This document shows positions 1-7,398 of a DNA stretch of 64,000 nt, piece by piece. Positions within the stretch are counted from its first letter, which is position 1. Every line of letters starts with the position of its first letter. The stretch lies in contig NZ_CP041766.1 of the NCBI RefSeq assembly GCF_007559025.1, positions 1-64,000 of the forward strand. Direction: 5' to 3'. A program made the translations under genes and the position numbers. The notes under the pieces were generated by a model that was given only the letters and a program-made list of their open reading frames with translations, searched no databases and was not told the DNA's origin. This stretch comes from Tomitella fengzijianii (lineage in GTDB: Bacteria; Actinomycetota; Actinomycetes; Mycobacteriales; Mycobacteriaceae).

Positions 1-60
1 CCTGTGCGGCCGCTCGTGGCGGCGGATGTGGCCATCCTATGCGCGACACGACACCTATAG

Positions 61-92
61 CACCTAATAGACTCCATGATAGGATATGAACT
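61..92 (+). promoter_or_regulatory. parA promoter with AATAGACT box; probably leaderless start
   Basis: A -10-like TAGGAT (80-85) lies seven bases before the parA ATG at 93, the spacing of leaderless actinobacterial transcripts, and no Shine-Dalgarno sequence precedes the ATG. The 8-mer AATAGACT (66-73) is shared with the promoters at 3332, 4486, 11207 and 11894, and occurs inverted at 2208-2215. It is therefore a candidate operator linking partition with the accessory genes. The -35 is unclear. Confidence 0.5.
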
Positions 93-926
93 ATGACGGA
101 CTCCATTGGAATCAGCGGGCCGCGGCGGGTATATGCCGTGTGCAACCAGAAGGGCGGTTCCGGCAAAACCACCAGCACCTACCACCTCGCCCACGCCGCC
201 GCCGCGGCCGGGCGACGGGTTCTCGTAGTCGACCTCGACCCGCAGCGCAACCTCACCGACGCCCTCGCCGCCGACACCTACGACCCCGTCGGACGGGACA
301 CCCTGTGTGACCTACTCGAACCGCGCACCACGCTTTCGCCCGCAGACCTAACCGTGGCGGGCATCCGCGAGAACATCACCGTCCTACCCTCCCCCGGGGT
401 CATCCTCGCCGACGCCGACAAAGCGCCCTGGGCTCAGCGAGTCGGCAGGGAACGTCGCCTCGCCGAGATCCTCGCCGATGCCGACGGCTACGACACCGTG
501 CTCATCGACTGTGGCCCGCACATGGACCTGCTGATGACCAATGCGCTCGCCGCCGCGACCGCCGTCATCATCCCCACCAGCCCCGAACAGTTCGGGCTGC
601 AAGGGTTCGAGGACCTGCTCGACACCATCGACACCGTGCGCACCTACATCAACCCCGCCCTGGTCACTGCCGGTGTCCTGCTCAACCAGGTTGAGCGCAC
701 CCGCCGTATGGCCCACTGGAAAAGCGTCCTCGACGATGCCCTCGTCGGGTACGGGCTCGACTACCTCGAACGGCCCATCCAGCGCGCCACCTGGATACCC
801 GAAGCCGTCGAGGCCGGCGTCAGCCTGACCGACCTCGGCACCGCCCCGGCACGTGAGCTCGCCCGCGTGTACGGGCAATGCCTCGACACGATCGCCACCC
901 GAGAGGACCACGTCCATGCCGAGTAA
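93..926 (+). CDS. parA: ParA-type partition ATPase
   Basis: This is a 277-aa Walker-type ATPase of the ParA/Soj family, expected to segregate the plasmid together with a DNA-binding partner. The deviant Walker A KGGSGKTT lies at residues 20-27, followed by VVDLDPQRNLT (Walker A' Asp) and by IDCGPHMD in the Walker B region. There is no N-terminal HTH extension, so it resembles the short type Ib/III partition ATPases rather than P1 ParA. The stop codon overlaps the start of the small partner gene at 916, indicating translational coupling. The start is the ATG seven bases after a -10-like sequence, so translation is probably leaderless. Confidence 0.93.
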   Translation: MTDSIGISGPRRVYAVCNQKGGSGKTTSTYHLAHAAAAAGRRVLVVDLDPQRNLTDALAADTYDPVGRDTLCDLLEPRTTLSPADLTVAGIRENITVLPSPGVILADADKAPWAQRVGRERRLAEILADADGYDTVLIDCGPHMDLLMTNALAAATAVIIPTSPEQFGLQGFEDLLDTIDTVRTYINPALVTAGVLLNQVERTRRMAHWKSVLDDALVGYGLDYLERPIQRATWIPEAVEAGVSLTDLGTAPARELARVYGQCLDTIATREDHVHAE

Positions 927-1254
927 GCCTGAACCTCGCGGGCTGCGGCGCCAGCGGCCGCACCCCGCCGTCCCGGCAGAGCAACGCCCGCCCGAGCCTG
1001 CCCGCGGCAATGCTTCCGGCGTCTACCTGGCCAATGGGAAGATCAAAAAGAGCTACTACCTAGAGCGTGAGACGGTCCAGCGGCTCAAAGACGCCACGAA
1101 GGGCACCGCCAGCCGCGTCGACCTGCCCGACGGAATCTCGGCGATGGCCGATGCCGCGATCAACTTCTATGTCGATCACCTCGAACGTGAATACAACGCG
1201 GGCAAGCCGTTCCCCGTCTTCGAGGGGCGCAGCAGGCGAGGCCCCCAGGGATAA
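916..1254 (+). CDS. ParB-like small centromere-binding partner protein
   Basis: This is a 112-aa basic protein starting at ATG 916, overlapping the parA stop by 11 bases. The central part (KKSYYLERETVQRLKDAT) followed by an amphipathic helix ending in HLEREYNAGKPFP resembles the ribbon-helix-helix-like partners coded next to short ParA ATPases on actinobacterial plasmids. The first 40 residues are Arg/Pro-rich and probably disordered. A role in binding the centromere and stimulating ParA is inferred from position and general appearance; no HTH or classical ParB box is visible. Confidence 0.7.
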   Translation: MPSKPEPRGLRRQRPHPAVPAEQRPPEPARGNASGVYLANGKIKKSYYLERETVQRLKDATKGTASRVDLPDGISAMADAAINFYVDHLEREYNAGKPFPVFEGRSRRGPQG

Positions 1255-1273
1255 CTGCAGAAGCGAAGAAGGT

Positions 1274-1307
1274 GGTCCTGGCGGGAGGTAGGAGTCCCGC
1301 CAGGACC
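1274..1307 (+). terminator. Hairpin after the partition operon
   Basis: This is a perfect 13-bp inverted repeat (GGTCCTGGCGGGA at 1274-1286, complement at 1295-1307) with an 8-base loop, placed 19 bases after the parB-like stop. There is no U-tract, which is common for actinobacterial hairpin terminators. Confidence 0.7.
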
Positions 1308-1334
1308 TGGCACACCACCAGAAAGGACCTGGTT

Positions 1335-1487
1335 ATGTACCAGAACAGGATGCTAACCGACCGTGTCTACCGGCGCCGTCGCCTCGGCGCGCTCATCGTC
1401 GTGCTCGCGGTCGGCGCCGTCGTCGTCTACGTGCTCGCCGTGGGGGCGCTGCAAGTCGCCGTGACCTGGGGATTAGGTGCTGTGTGA
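1335..1487 (+). CDS. Small single-pass membrane protein
   Basis: This is a 50-aa product starting at ATG 1335, preceded by GAAAGGACC. The N-terminus is strongly basic (YRRRRLG) and is followed by one hydrophobic segment of about 28 residues rich in Val, Ala and Leu, giving an N-in single-pass topology. No family is recognised. It lies between the partition terminator and the lipoprotein nuclease gene and could be co-transcribed with the latter, since no terminator separates them. Confidence 0.6.
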   Translation: MYQNRMLTDRVYRRRRLGALIVVLAVGAVVVYVLAVGALQVAVTWGLGAV

Positions 1488-1573
1488 TCGAGGGTTGCCG
1501 CACCGGCGGAACCGGCACTGCCACGATGCAGACCGCACGTGCCCAGCACCGATCACGACGACAGGAGCATCCC

Positions 1574-2179
1574 ATGCGCCATCGCATCCGCATCGCCGCC
1601 GGCCTCGCGGGCCTCGCCGGCATCACCGCCCTCGCCACCGCAGGCTGCGCCACAACGAGCCTGGACCCCGCCACGCCGGCCGCGGCGCCGAGCAGCGCGG
1701 CCAGCAACCCGCAGGGAGGCGTCATGACCGGACACCGCCAAGGCGGTGTACTCACCGGCCACACCGAGCCGGCGACCGTGACACGAGTTGTCGACGGGGA
1801 CACCATCCTCGCCGAGGCCGGCGGCACGCAGCTGCGCGTACGCATCCTCGGTATCGACACCCCCGAAACCGTCGACCCCGACCAGCCCACCCAGTGCTAC
1901 GGGCCCGAAGCCAGCGCGTTCGCCCACGACACGCTCGATGGCAAGACCGTCACGCTGCGCACCGACCCCGCGCAGGACACCGCCGACCGGTACGGCCGCG
2001 CCTTGCGGTACGTCGAGCTCGACGGCACCGGCGACTACTCGATCGCCGCAGCCCGCGGCGGCTACGCGAAGCCATACGTCTACCACGACAACCCGGTGCG
2101 CAAGGCCCGGCAGATCGCCGCCGCCGCCGCGGACGCCCGCACCGCCGGCCGCGGACTGTGGGGCGCATGCCCGCAATAG
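1574..2179 (+). CDS. Exported lipoprotein thermonuclease (SNase-like)
   Basis: This is a 201-aa protein with a lipoprotein signal (basic N-terminus, hydrophobic stretch, lipobox ending LATAGC) and, after a low-complexity linker, a staphylococcal-nuclease (TNase) domain. Expected active-site segments are present: VVDGDTI, LRVRILGIDTPE (Arg, Asp and Glu) and DRYGRALRYV (second Arg). The domain reaches the C-terminus. The start is ATG 1574 with AGGAG seven bases upstream; in-frame codons further upstream give no signal peptide. Anchored outside the membrane, it would cut DNA at or beyond the cell surface. A link with transfer or with degrading incoming DNA is inference. Confidence 0.87.
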   Translation: MRHRIRIAAGLAGLAGITALATAGCATTSLDPATPAAAPSSAASNPQGGVMTGHRQGGVLTGHTEPATVTRVVDGDTILAEAGGTQLRVRILGIDTPETVDPDQPTQCYGPEASAFAHDTLDGKTVTLRTDPAQDTADRYGRALRYVELDGTGDYSIAAARGGYAKPYVYHDNPVRKARQIAAAAADARTAGRGLWGACPQ

Positions 2180-2207
2180 ACCCATACAACGGCAACACCC
2201 GTAAAAG

Positions 2208-2219
2208 AGTCTATTGACA
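2208..2219. promoter_or_regulatory. Inverted copy of the AATAGACT box
   Basis: AGTCTATT (2208-2215), the complement of AATAGACT, overlaps a TTGACA hexamer (2214-2219) upstream of the gene at 2283. TTGACA looks like a -35, but no convincing -10 follows at 16-18 bases. The motif is listed because the same 8-mer marks five other promoters in the window. Confidence 0.35.
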
Positions 2220-2282
2220 TCGAATACGCCTAATGTGTGTCGACGGCGCCGCAGCACGCCGCCGAGGAAGGGATGACCAGTA

Positions 2283-2570
2283 ATGACCCCCACCCCGTAC
2301 GACCTCTACCAGCAGCTCTATGAGCGGCGTGACCAGCTTGCCGAAGTGCGGGCCACCATCGACAAGGCCGTTCTCGCCTACGGCAGCCTCGACCCCGCCG
2401 CCGTCGGCACCGACACGCTCGGCGAACCGGTCAGCGGACCCGCTGCGCTCGATGAGACCCGCGACGCGCTCGCCCGTCTCGCCCGCATCCTCACCCTCGC
2501 CGACACCGCCTGGGACGAAGCCACCCGGCGGGCAAGCCGCCTGCGCGAAAACCCCACCACCAGCGCGTAG
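2283..2570 (+). CDS. Hypothetical 95-aa helical protein
   Basis: This is a mostly alpha-helical, acidic protein with heptad-like spacing at both ends (QQLYERRDQLAEVRATIDKA and DALARLARILTLADTAWDEA), which suggests a helical hairpin or coiled coil. No domain is recognised. Codon use matches its neighbours, with strong G/C at third positions, supporting real coding. It is followed by copy 1 of the structured repeat rather than by another gene, and is preceded by an AATAGACT box in inverted orientation. Confidence 0.65.
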   Translation: MTPTPYDLYQQLYERRDQLAEVRATIDKAVLAYGSLDPAAVGTDTLGEPVSGPAALDETRDALARLARILTLADTAWDEATRRASRLRENPTTSA

Positions 2571-2587
2571 AAGCTCACATTGGCTGC

Positions 2588-3003
2588 GGCCGGGCCCTTC
2601 CGCGGCTTTCGTAGCTCCCGCGCAGGTCACCACGCCGCGGTGGTGGGGGAGTGGCACGCCTGGCGGCGGGCCGGCCGGGCGGGGCCGGCCGCATCATCGA
2701 CGGCGCCCCGAGGGGGCGCCGACAGCACAGCGCCTTCGGCGCTCATCTTTTTGCCAATGAAGCCTTCGGCAGCATAAACCCGCTCTCCCGGCTCCCCGGG
2801 GGCTTTCGCGGCATAAACCGCGGCCTCCGCAAGCTCCGGCCGCTCTTTATTCCACGACCCCCGGTCCGCCGCTCGCAGCGGGAAGCAGGCACTGCGTGCC
2901 TTCATTGGCAAAAAAGATGAGGGGGGACCACAGGGGTACAGACCCGCTCCCACCTCACCCCGGCGAGGGCAACAGGCACTCGCCACAACCCCAGGAGGAC
3001 ACC
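2588..3003. repeat. Structured repeat, copy 1 of 2
   Basis: About 400 bp without a gene, nearly identical to 10265-10737. From 2637 to the ribosome site of the next gene the copies differ by only a few bases and one indel; copy 2 has about 56 extra bases near its left end. Contents include a GGCGCC...GGCGCC hairpin (about 2700-2720), GCGCC-TTCG-GGCGC at 2730-2742, and a long-range inverted repeat with arms TCATCTTTTTGCCAATGAAG (2743-2762) and its complement at about 2900-2920, with one extra A. GCATAAACC occurs twice between the arms. Function is unknown; a single-strand origin, ssDNA promoter or riboregulator are possibilities. Confidence 0.85.
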
Positions 3004-3237
3004 ATGCCCCACACCACCAGCAACGACCAAGCAGCACACCCGCTGCACGCCGCCGTCGACGAATGGGCCCACTGCGCCGACCAAATCACCGATGGCAACC
3101 TGTGGACCGGATTCAACTGCGGAGAAATCGAAACCCTCGCCGCAGTCTTCCGCACAGCAGGACACGACGACACCGCCGCATTCATCGTCCGCATGCACCG
3201 CGAAGACGACGACGAAGGCGACAACGAAAACCACTAA
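3004..3237 (+). CDS. Hypothetical 77-aa acidic protein
   Basis: The start at ATG 3004 is set by an excellent AGGAGG seven bases upstream, at the right end of structured repeat copy 1. The product is acidic with a Glu/Asp-rich tail (HREDDDEGDNENH). Its centre (EIETLAAVFRTAGHDDTAAFIVRMH) looks like a small helical domain seen in actinobacterial plasmid proteins of unknown role. It is followed by the GC hairpin at 3259. The same leader stands before the unrelated gene at 10738, so the leader-gene boundary is a modular junction. Confidence 0.65.
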   Translation: MPHTTSNDQAAHPLHAAVDEWAHCADQITDGNLWTGFNCGEIETLAAVFRTAGHDDTAAFIVRMHREDDDEGDNENH

Positions 3238-3258
3238 CCCACCAGACCGGCAGACCGT

Positions 3259-3285
3259 GGGCCGCCCCGCACCAAGGGGCGGCCC
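3259..3285 (+). terminator. GC hairpin terminator, family copy 1
   Basis: A perfect 10-bp stem GGGCCGCCCC / GGGGCGGCCC with loop GCACCAA. The same hairpin with nearly the same loop recurs at 4413-4439 and 11135-11161, each time ending a cassette and followed by an AATAGA-type promoter. Confidence 0.75.
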
Positions 3286-3331
3286 ACCGTCATATACAGC
3301 GAAAACACGCCAGAAGAACCACCGACACGAG

Positions 3332-3360
3332 TGGACACCCCACACCTAATAGACTACAAT
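3332..3360 (+). promoter_or_regulatory. AATAGA-box promoter of the DUF4192 gene
   Basis: -35 TGGACA (3332-3337), 17-bp spacer, -10 TACAAT (3355-3360). The -10 is embedded in two tandem 10-bp units, AATAGACTAC and AATAGAGTAT (3348-3367), one helical turn apart, a layout fitting an operator. An ATG (3366) stands five bases after the -10. Confidence 0.75.
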
Positions 3361-3365
3361 AGAGT

Positions 3366-3458
3366 ATGTTGGATGGAACGGAATCCGGCACCCACGAGGG
3401 AGGGCAACAGGCCCACCCCACACCCCAGGAGGAACACCCATGGCAAACCCCAAAGTGA
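3366..3458 (+). CDS. Possible leaderless leader peptide (30 aa)
   Basis: The reading frame starts at the ATG expected to be at or near the transcription start and overlaps the DUF4192 start (3440) by 19 bases. The first 18 residues follow a pattern (M-x-x-G-x-E-S-x-T-H-x-G-G) also coded by the leaders at 4520 and 11241. The DNA is equally conserved, so peptide conservation alone is not proof of translation. The copy at 11923 lacks the ATG. Confidence 0.3.
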   Translation: MLDGTESGTHEGGQQAHPTPQEEHPWQTPK

Positions 3459-4357
3459 CCAGCCACGCAGGACTGATCGCCGCCATCCCCGCACTGCTCG
3501 GATTCACCCCCACCGACTCCGTCGCCTTCATCGCCATCGCCGCAGACAATCGCGTGGCGTTCGCCGCGCGCATCGACATCAAGGGCGCCATGCAGGCAAC
3601 CCGGCAGGTCGTCGCAGCCGCCGCAACCAACCAGATCACCACCATCGTGCCCGTCGCGATCACCGCCGACCAGATCACCGGCGAGGCCGTCGCCGCCGTC
3701 GCCGCCGAAGTCCTCATCACCAACGGCATCACCGTGCCCACCCAGTTGTGGACCGAAGCGATCACCGCAGGAAGCCGCTGGACCGCACCCGAAACCGGCG
3801 AGAGCGGCACCCTGCCCGACCCCCAAGCCACCGAGGCAGCCGCGCACCGCGTACTCGCGGGCCGGAGCATGGACCGTGACCGCCACACCATCGCCGACGA
3901 AATCGCGCCCACCGGCAGCCCCGTCGCAGCCCCCGCCCCGCGCAGGCTCGACACCGACCCCGCCGCCGCCGTGAGCGCCGTCGCCGCCATCGCCCGCCGC
4001 CACGCGACCGGCAGTGTCCTCAGCGACGACGATGCCGCCACCATCGGCACCGCACTGCGAGACACCGCCGTGCGCGACACCGTCATCGGCATGCTGGCCA
4101 CCGACGCCCGCCACGCCATCACCGCCGTGTGCATCGCCACCGCACGCCGCACCGACGGTCCCGCCCGCAGCGACGCCGCCGCCGTCTACGCAATGGGCAT
4201 GTACATCGACGGAGACGGCACGCGCGCGCTCATCGCCGCCAAAGCCGCCAAAGCCGCCGACCCGCTCAACACGCTTGCCGATCTGCTCCTCGAAGCGCTC
4301 AGCATCGCCGCCCCGCCGTCGATGATGCGCCGCGTGGCCGAAGCCGCCGCCGAGTAA
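3440..4357 (+). CDS. DUF4192 family protein
   Basis: This 305-aa protein matches the start of DUF4192 proteins (LIAAIPALLGFTPTDSVAFI), a family of unknown function common in actinobacteria. The family covers most of the length: an N-terminal alpha/beta part (about 1-130), a variable middle, and a C-terminal Ala-rich helical part with CIATARR and YAMGMYIDGDG. The start at ATG 3440 is fixed by AGGAGG. It has its own promoter and a double hairpin downstream, so it is a single-gene cassette. No catalytic residues can be proposed. The Ala-rich tail resembles a helical repeat surface for protein contact. Confidence 0.85.
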   Translation: MANPKVTSHAGLIAAIPALLGFTPTDSVAFIAIAADNRVAFAARIDIKGAMQATRQVVAAAATNQITTIVPVAITADQITGEAVAAVAAEVLITNGITVPTQLWTEAITAGSRWTAPETGESGTLPDPQATEAAAHRVLAGRSMDRDRHTIADEIAPTGSPVAAPAPRRLDTDPAAAVSAVAAIARRHATGSVLSDDDAATIGTALRDTAVRDTVIGMLATDARHAITAVCIATARRTDGPARSDAAAVYAMGMYIDGDGTRALIAAKAAKAADPLNTLADLLLEALSIAAPPSMMRRVAEAAAE

Positions 4358-4364
4358 CACCACC

Positions 4365-4439
4365 GCGCGCCCCAGGGGGACTACCCCCCGGGGCGCGCAA
4401 CCGGCACACCATGGGCCGCCCCGCACCAAGGGGCGGCCC
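4365..4439 (+). terminator. Double hairpin after DUF4192
   Basis: The first stem is GCGCGCCCC (4365-4373) with GGGGCGCGC (4390-4398). The second is the family hairpin GGGCCGCCCC (4413-4422) with GGGGCGGCCC (4430-4439) and loop GCACCAA. Two strong stems in a row suggest efficient insulation from the next cassette. Confidence 0.75.
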
Positions 4440-4485
4440 ACCGTCATATGCAGCGAAAACACGCCAGACGAACCACCGAAACCAG

Positions 4486-4514
4486 TGGACACCCTACACC
4501 TAATAGACTACAAT
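4486..4514 (+). promoter_or_regulatory. AATAGA-box promoter of the ArdC-like gene
   Basis: -35 TGGACA (4486-4491), 17-bp spacer, -10 TACAAT (4509-4514), with tandem AATAGACTAC/AATAGAGTAT units (4502-4521). The sequence from the -35 to the ribosome site is nearly identical to that at 3332-3439. An ATG at 4520 follows the -10 by five bases. Confidence 0.75.
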
Positions 4515-4593
4515 AGAGTATGTCGGAAGGGATGGAATCCGACACCCACAGTGGAGGGCATCAGGCCCACCCCGCACCCCAGGAGGAACACCC

Positions 4594-5472
4594 ATGGCAA
4601 AGAAAGTCCGCACCCGCAAGACCCCCGAACAGCGCCGCGAAGAGGCCGCAGCACTTCAGGCCAGCATCGCCGAACAGGTCGAGCAGTTCCGCGACTCCGA
4701 CCAGTGGCGCAAGTTCCTACAGTTCGCGCAGGCGTTCCACGCCTACAGCCTCAATAACGTCATGCTCATCATGGCCCAGCAGCCCGCCGCCACCCAGGTT
4801 GCAGGCTTCCGCAAGTGGCAGCAGCTCGGCCGCCAGGTCCGCAAGGGGGAGCGCGCCATCAAGATCTTCGGCTACAGCACCAAGAAGATCACCGAGGACG
4901 ACGGCAACGGCGACGAGACCGAGCGCCGCATCACCATTTTCCCGGTGCTGTCGGTCTTCGACATCAGCCAAACCGACCCGATCGAGGGCGCCGACACCGT
5001 CGTTACCAGCCCCGCAACCGCTCTCACCGGAGACGACCCGGCGGGCATCGCCGCCGCCGTCACCGACTACATCACCGGCGAAGGATGGACGATCACCCGC
5101 GAGACCATCGCAGGCAGCGCCTACGGATACACCACGCCACACAACCGCCGCATCGTCGTCGAGCAGAACATCAGCGCCGCCCAGGCCGCCAAAACCACCA
5201 TCCACGAGACCGCGCACGCCCTCATGCACGCCGACCTGAAAAGCGGCGAGTACGTCGCGCACCGCGGACTCTGCGAAACCGAAGCCGAATCCGTCGCCTA
5301 CATCGTCGCCGGAATATGCGGCCTCGATACCGCCAGCTACAGCGTCGGCTACGTCGCCAGCTGGACCGACGGCGACACCGACATGATCCGCGAGACCGCC
5401 GCGCGAGTCCTGTCCACCGCCCACACCCTCGCCGACGCCATCACCACCACCGACGACGCCGCAGCGGCATAA
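4594..5472 (+). CDS. ardC: ArdC-like antirestriction protein (ssDNA-binding plus metallopeptidase domain)
   Basis: This is a 292-aa protein. The N-terminal part (about 10-130) has the ArdC/TraC-primase-type ssDNA-binding pattern: YSLNNVMLIMAQQP, GFRKWQQLGRQVRKGERAI and FPVLSVFDISQT. The C-terminal part is an ImmA/IrrE-like zinc peptidase domain with HETAH at 204-208 and a downstream ETEAESVAY that can supply the third ligand. ArdC proteins protect incoming plasmid DNA from host restriction during conjugation. The start follows AGGAGG and a conserved leader, and strong palindromes follow. It is the clearest functional clue that the 3-13 kb region is an establishment region. Confidence 0.85.
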   Translation: MAKKVRTRKTPEQRREEAAALQASIAEQVEQFRDSDQWRKFLQFAQAFHAYSLNNVMLIMAQQPAATQVAGFRKWQQLGRQVRKGERAIKIFGYSTKKITEDDGNGDETERRITIFPVLSVFDISQTDPIEGADTVVTSPATALTGDDPAGIAAAVTDYITGEGWTITRETIAGSAYGYTTPHNRRIVVEQNISAAQAAKTTIHETAHALMHADLKSGEYVAHRGLCETEAESVAYIVAGICGLDTASYSVGYVASWTDGDTDMIRETAARVLSTAHTLADAITTTDDAAAA

Positions 5473-5478
5473 ACCTAT

Positions 5479-5539
5479 CCCCGGCCCTGGAACCCCCAGG
5501 GCCGGGGATGCAACGCATAAGGACGGCCGCAAGCGGCCG
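5479..5539 (+). terminator. Two hairpins after the ArdC-like gene
   Basis: CCCCGGCCCTGG (5479-5490) pairs with CCAGGGCCGGGG (5496-5507). A second short stem, CGGCCGC-AA-GCGGCCG (5524-5539), is one of three copies of the same 16-mer; the others are at 6285 and 13428. The first is a good terminator; the second may be one or a recombination scar of cassette shuffling. Confidence 0.65.
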
Positions 5540-5828
5540 GCAGAACCCATTCACGCGGCCACGTGCCGACACGCCGCCGCAGCGCGGCCGCCGGAACGAC
5601 GCCGGCAGCCGGCGCACCCGAAGAACAGACAACGGCGCCCATGAGTAAAGCCACTGGCAGGCGCCTCCGCGGCATCGCTGCTGAACTCTGAGCCGCCGGG
5701 CCCGGAACCCGCCCGGCACTCGGCGACCACCCTATCGCGCGGCACCGACACAATAGGACCAACGAGACGACCACAGTCGAACCGGCCACCACCACCGGCA
5801 CACACCCCGCCAGCCAGGGAGGCATGAG
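5540..5828. other. Non-coding gap before the HTH gene
   Basis: No convincing gene is seen. It holds only short frames (a 16-codon frame at 5641 among them), several GC-rich short palindromes (such as GCCGGCAGCCGGC near 5600) and CACAATAGGAC near 5748, a weak -10 candidate for the gene at 5829. Confidence 0.4.
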
Positions 5829-6269
5829 ATGACCACGCACGCCATCGACCCCGCCCGCTTCACCACCCTGCTACTCGACCGCGGCTACACCCACGGCGAG
5901 CTCGCCGCCATGCTCGAGGTCCACCCGCACCGCGTCCCCCGCTGGGAATCAGGCACAGAGAACGTTCCGCCCGGCATCCTCGCTCGCCTCGCCGCCATCG
6001 ACGCCGCCGCGGCAGCCGCGGCCGCCGGCATCGTCGCCGATCGAGCCCGGGCCGCCAACACCACCATCACCGCCCACCGGGACGCCGGCGAACGAGGGCC
6101 CGCCGACATCACCATGACACCCTTGACTCTCGGCCCCCTCGACGACGCAGCATTCCACGCCGCATGGCCAGAGCACGCAGGCATGCCCGCCCGCTGGTGG
6201 TGGCACGTCGCCGCCATTGCCGAGAACTATGGCATCGACATCGAACGTGGCAGCACCTACAGCCGATAA
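5829..6269 (+). CDS. HTH protein with conserved C-terminal WWWH domain, paralogue 1
   Basis: This is a 146-aa protein. Residues about 8-50 form a lambda-Cro-like helix-turn-helix (LLLDRGYTHGELAAMLEVHP, then VPRWESGTENVPPGILARL). After a variable Ala-rich linker comes a C-terminal segment (PEHAGMPARWWWHVAAIAEN, ending IERGSTYSR) shared with the product at 13008-13412. That degree of identity outside the HTH indicates a conserved function of the tail. It probably regulates plasmid genes; the tail may bind a ligand or partner. AGGGAGG seven bases upstream sets the start. The shared 16-mer hairpin follows. Confidence 0.75.
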   Translation: MTTHAIDPARFTTLLLDRGYTHGELAAMLEVHPHRVPRWESGTENVPPGILARLAAIDAAAAAAAAGIVADRARAANTTITAHRDAGERGPADITMTPLTLGPLDDAAFHAAWPEHAGMPARWWWHVAAIAENYGIDIERGSTYSR

Positions 6270-6284
6270 ACGCAGAAGAGTGGA

Positions 6285-6300
6285 CGGCCGCAAGCGGCCG
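6285..6300 (+). terminator. Short hairpin, shared 16-mer copy 2
   Basis: CGGCCGC-AA-GCGGCCG, identical to 5524-5539 and 13428-13443, with flanking GGA before and GC after also conserved. It lies 16 bases after the stop of HTH paralogue 1. Confidence 0.5.
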
Positions 6301-6357
6301 GCACGCAAGCGTCAGCTGTTCACAACTCCTGGCGGGCGAACGTCCCCCGGTGCGGGC

Positions 6358-6816
6358 TCAGGGCTGCTGCGCGTTCAACACCAGCTCGTAAAGCTCACCG
6401 TCGATCAGGCCGTCTCTCAGCGCCTGGCCCATCTCGGAGCTGAACGTCCCCTCGACCGGGCCCACGTCCTCGACGAGGCTGCCCGCCCACTGCATCGGCG
6501 CGAACTCCCACCGCGACAACTGCCGGGCGAGCTCGTCGCCGTCGATGTAGCCGGCCGAGTATCGTTCGCAAATCCCGTACGCGGTCGCATCAGCGAACCC
6601 GTCCGGCACGATCTGCGGTGCACGGACGAGCAGCTTCCACACTGCCAGCCGTTTGACCCCCAGTACTCGAGAAATGTCCGACTCCGTCATGCCCACGTCG
6701 ACGAGCCGGTGCACCGCGTCCCTCAAGTCGCGGCGCGCGCACGATGCCACTGCCCGCGCTCGATGTGCCGCAGCGACCAGCTCGCTGGCCGATCCAGTTG
6801 TGGCGTTGACGTCCAC
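6358..6816 (-). CDS. HTH-containing hypothetical protein
   Basis: This is a 152-aa protein. The GTG at 6816 is preferred because GGAGG stands five bases upstream. Residues about 25-60 look like a helix-turn-helix (LVDVGMTESDISRVLGVKRL, then AVWKLL). The C-terminal half (ICERYSAGYIDGDELARQLS, then GTFSSEMGQALRDGLIDGEL) is well structured, but I do not recognise it. It is the last gene of the minus-strand block that includes the membrane protein and the HNH/Excalibur nuclease. It may be a regulator of that block; its targets cannot be seen. Confidence 0.7.
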   Translation of the reverse strand: MDVNATTGSASELVAAAHRARAVASCARRDLRDAVHRLVDVGMTESDISRVLGVKRLAVWKLLVRAPQIVPDGFADATAYGICERYSAGYIDGDELARQLSRWEFAPMQWAGSLVEDVGPVEGTFSSEMGQALRDGLIDGELYELVLNAQQP

Positions 6817-6915
6817 AATCACCTCCGTGGAATCTCCGGTTGTATGGCGACGCGAGGCGATATGCGGTGGCAGCGGTCCGAATCCCGCATCGTGCCGCCA
6901 GGCTCAGAGCTCCGG

Positions 6916-7389
6916 CTACGCGGTCGGCGGGTACTGGCCGTACAGGCCGCGTACATCGCCGTCGGCCGCGAGCCGGTGCTCGTAGTCTGCGCGTGCCGCG
7001 ACCGCCGCGAGGGCGGTCTTCTTCTCGGCTTGCCGCCACTTGAGCAGCAGGTAACCGCACCAGGCGGCCGCGGCGCCGAAGATCACCGCGCCGAGCACTG
7101 TGCCGCCGCCGATGCCGCCAGCGCAGAACACCAGGCCGGCCACGAGTCCCGCCCAGGCGGCACGCTTCGGGTGCTTCTGCGCGTGCCCGCGCACCTGCCT
7201 TCCCGCGTCGGCGGTCGCACGGCCTGCTTGCGCAACCTCGCCTCGGTGCCGGATTCCCCATCCGGCCAGGTAGAACGGCCAGGCCAGCATCCACCAGCAC
7301 AGCAACGCTGTGTATTTGACGATCCCGGTTGAGCCGCGGGTCACGCCGCGGGCCGCGGCGCGTTCCATCCGCCATCCGATGTATCCCAT
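6916..7389 (-). CDS. Membrane protein, unknown function
   Basis: This is a 157-aa protein with predicted membrane segments near residues 25-45 (YTALLCWWMLAWPFYLAGWG) and two more in AGLVAGLVFCAGGIGGGTV and LGAVIFGAAAAWCGYLLL, then a basic C-terminal helix. It starts ten bases after the stop of the HNH/Excalibur gene and has AGGAA six bases upstream, so the two are co-transcribed. It could anchor or help export the nuclease, but that is only positional inference. Confidence 0.75.
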   Translation of the reverse strand: MGYIGWRMERAAARGVTRGSTGIVKYTALLCWWMLAWPFYLAGWGIRHRGEVAQAGRATADAGRQVRGHAQKHPKRAAWAGLVAGLVFCAGGIGGGTVLGAVIFGAAAAWCGYLLLKWRQAEKKTALAAVAARADYEHRLAADGDVRGLYGQYPPTA

Positions 7390-7398
7390 TGCCTGTTC

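Noticed and set aside
2214-2236. TTGACA followed by TAATGT as a promoter.
   Set aside because: The spacing is only 11 bases, too short for a normal promoter.
2741-2920. The inverted-repeat element as an insertion sequence or MITE.
   Set aside because: The two copies share sequence well outside the repeat arms, no target duplication is visible, and no transposase is linked.
3290-4492. Long minus-strand Gly/Val-rich open frame (400 codons) opposite the DUF4192 gene.
   Set aside because: It is the mirror of a G/C-third-position gene, has no ribosome site and shows no domain; the plus-strand gene has promoter, leader and family match.
4520-5239. Extended open frame starting with the leader-peptide pattern and running through the ArdC-like gene.
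   Set aside because: Beyond the first 25 codons it is an out-of-frame reading of ardC with low-complexity Ser/Pro/Arg content; only the short leader part could be meaningful.
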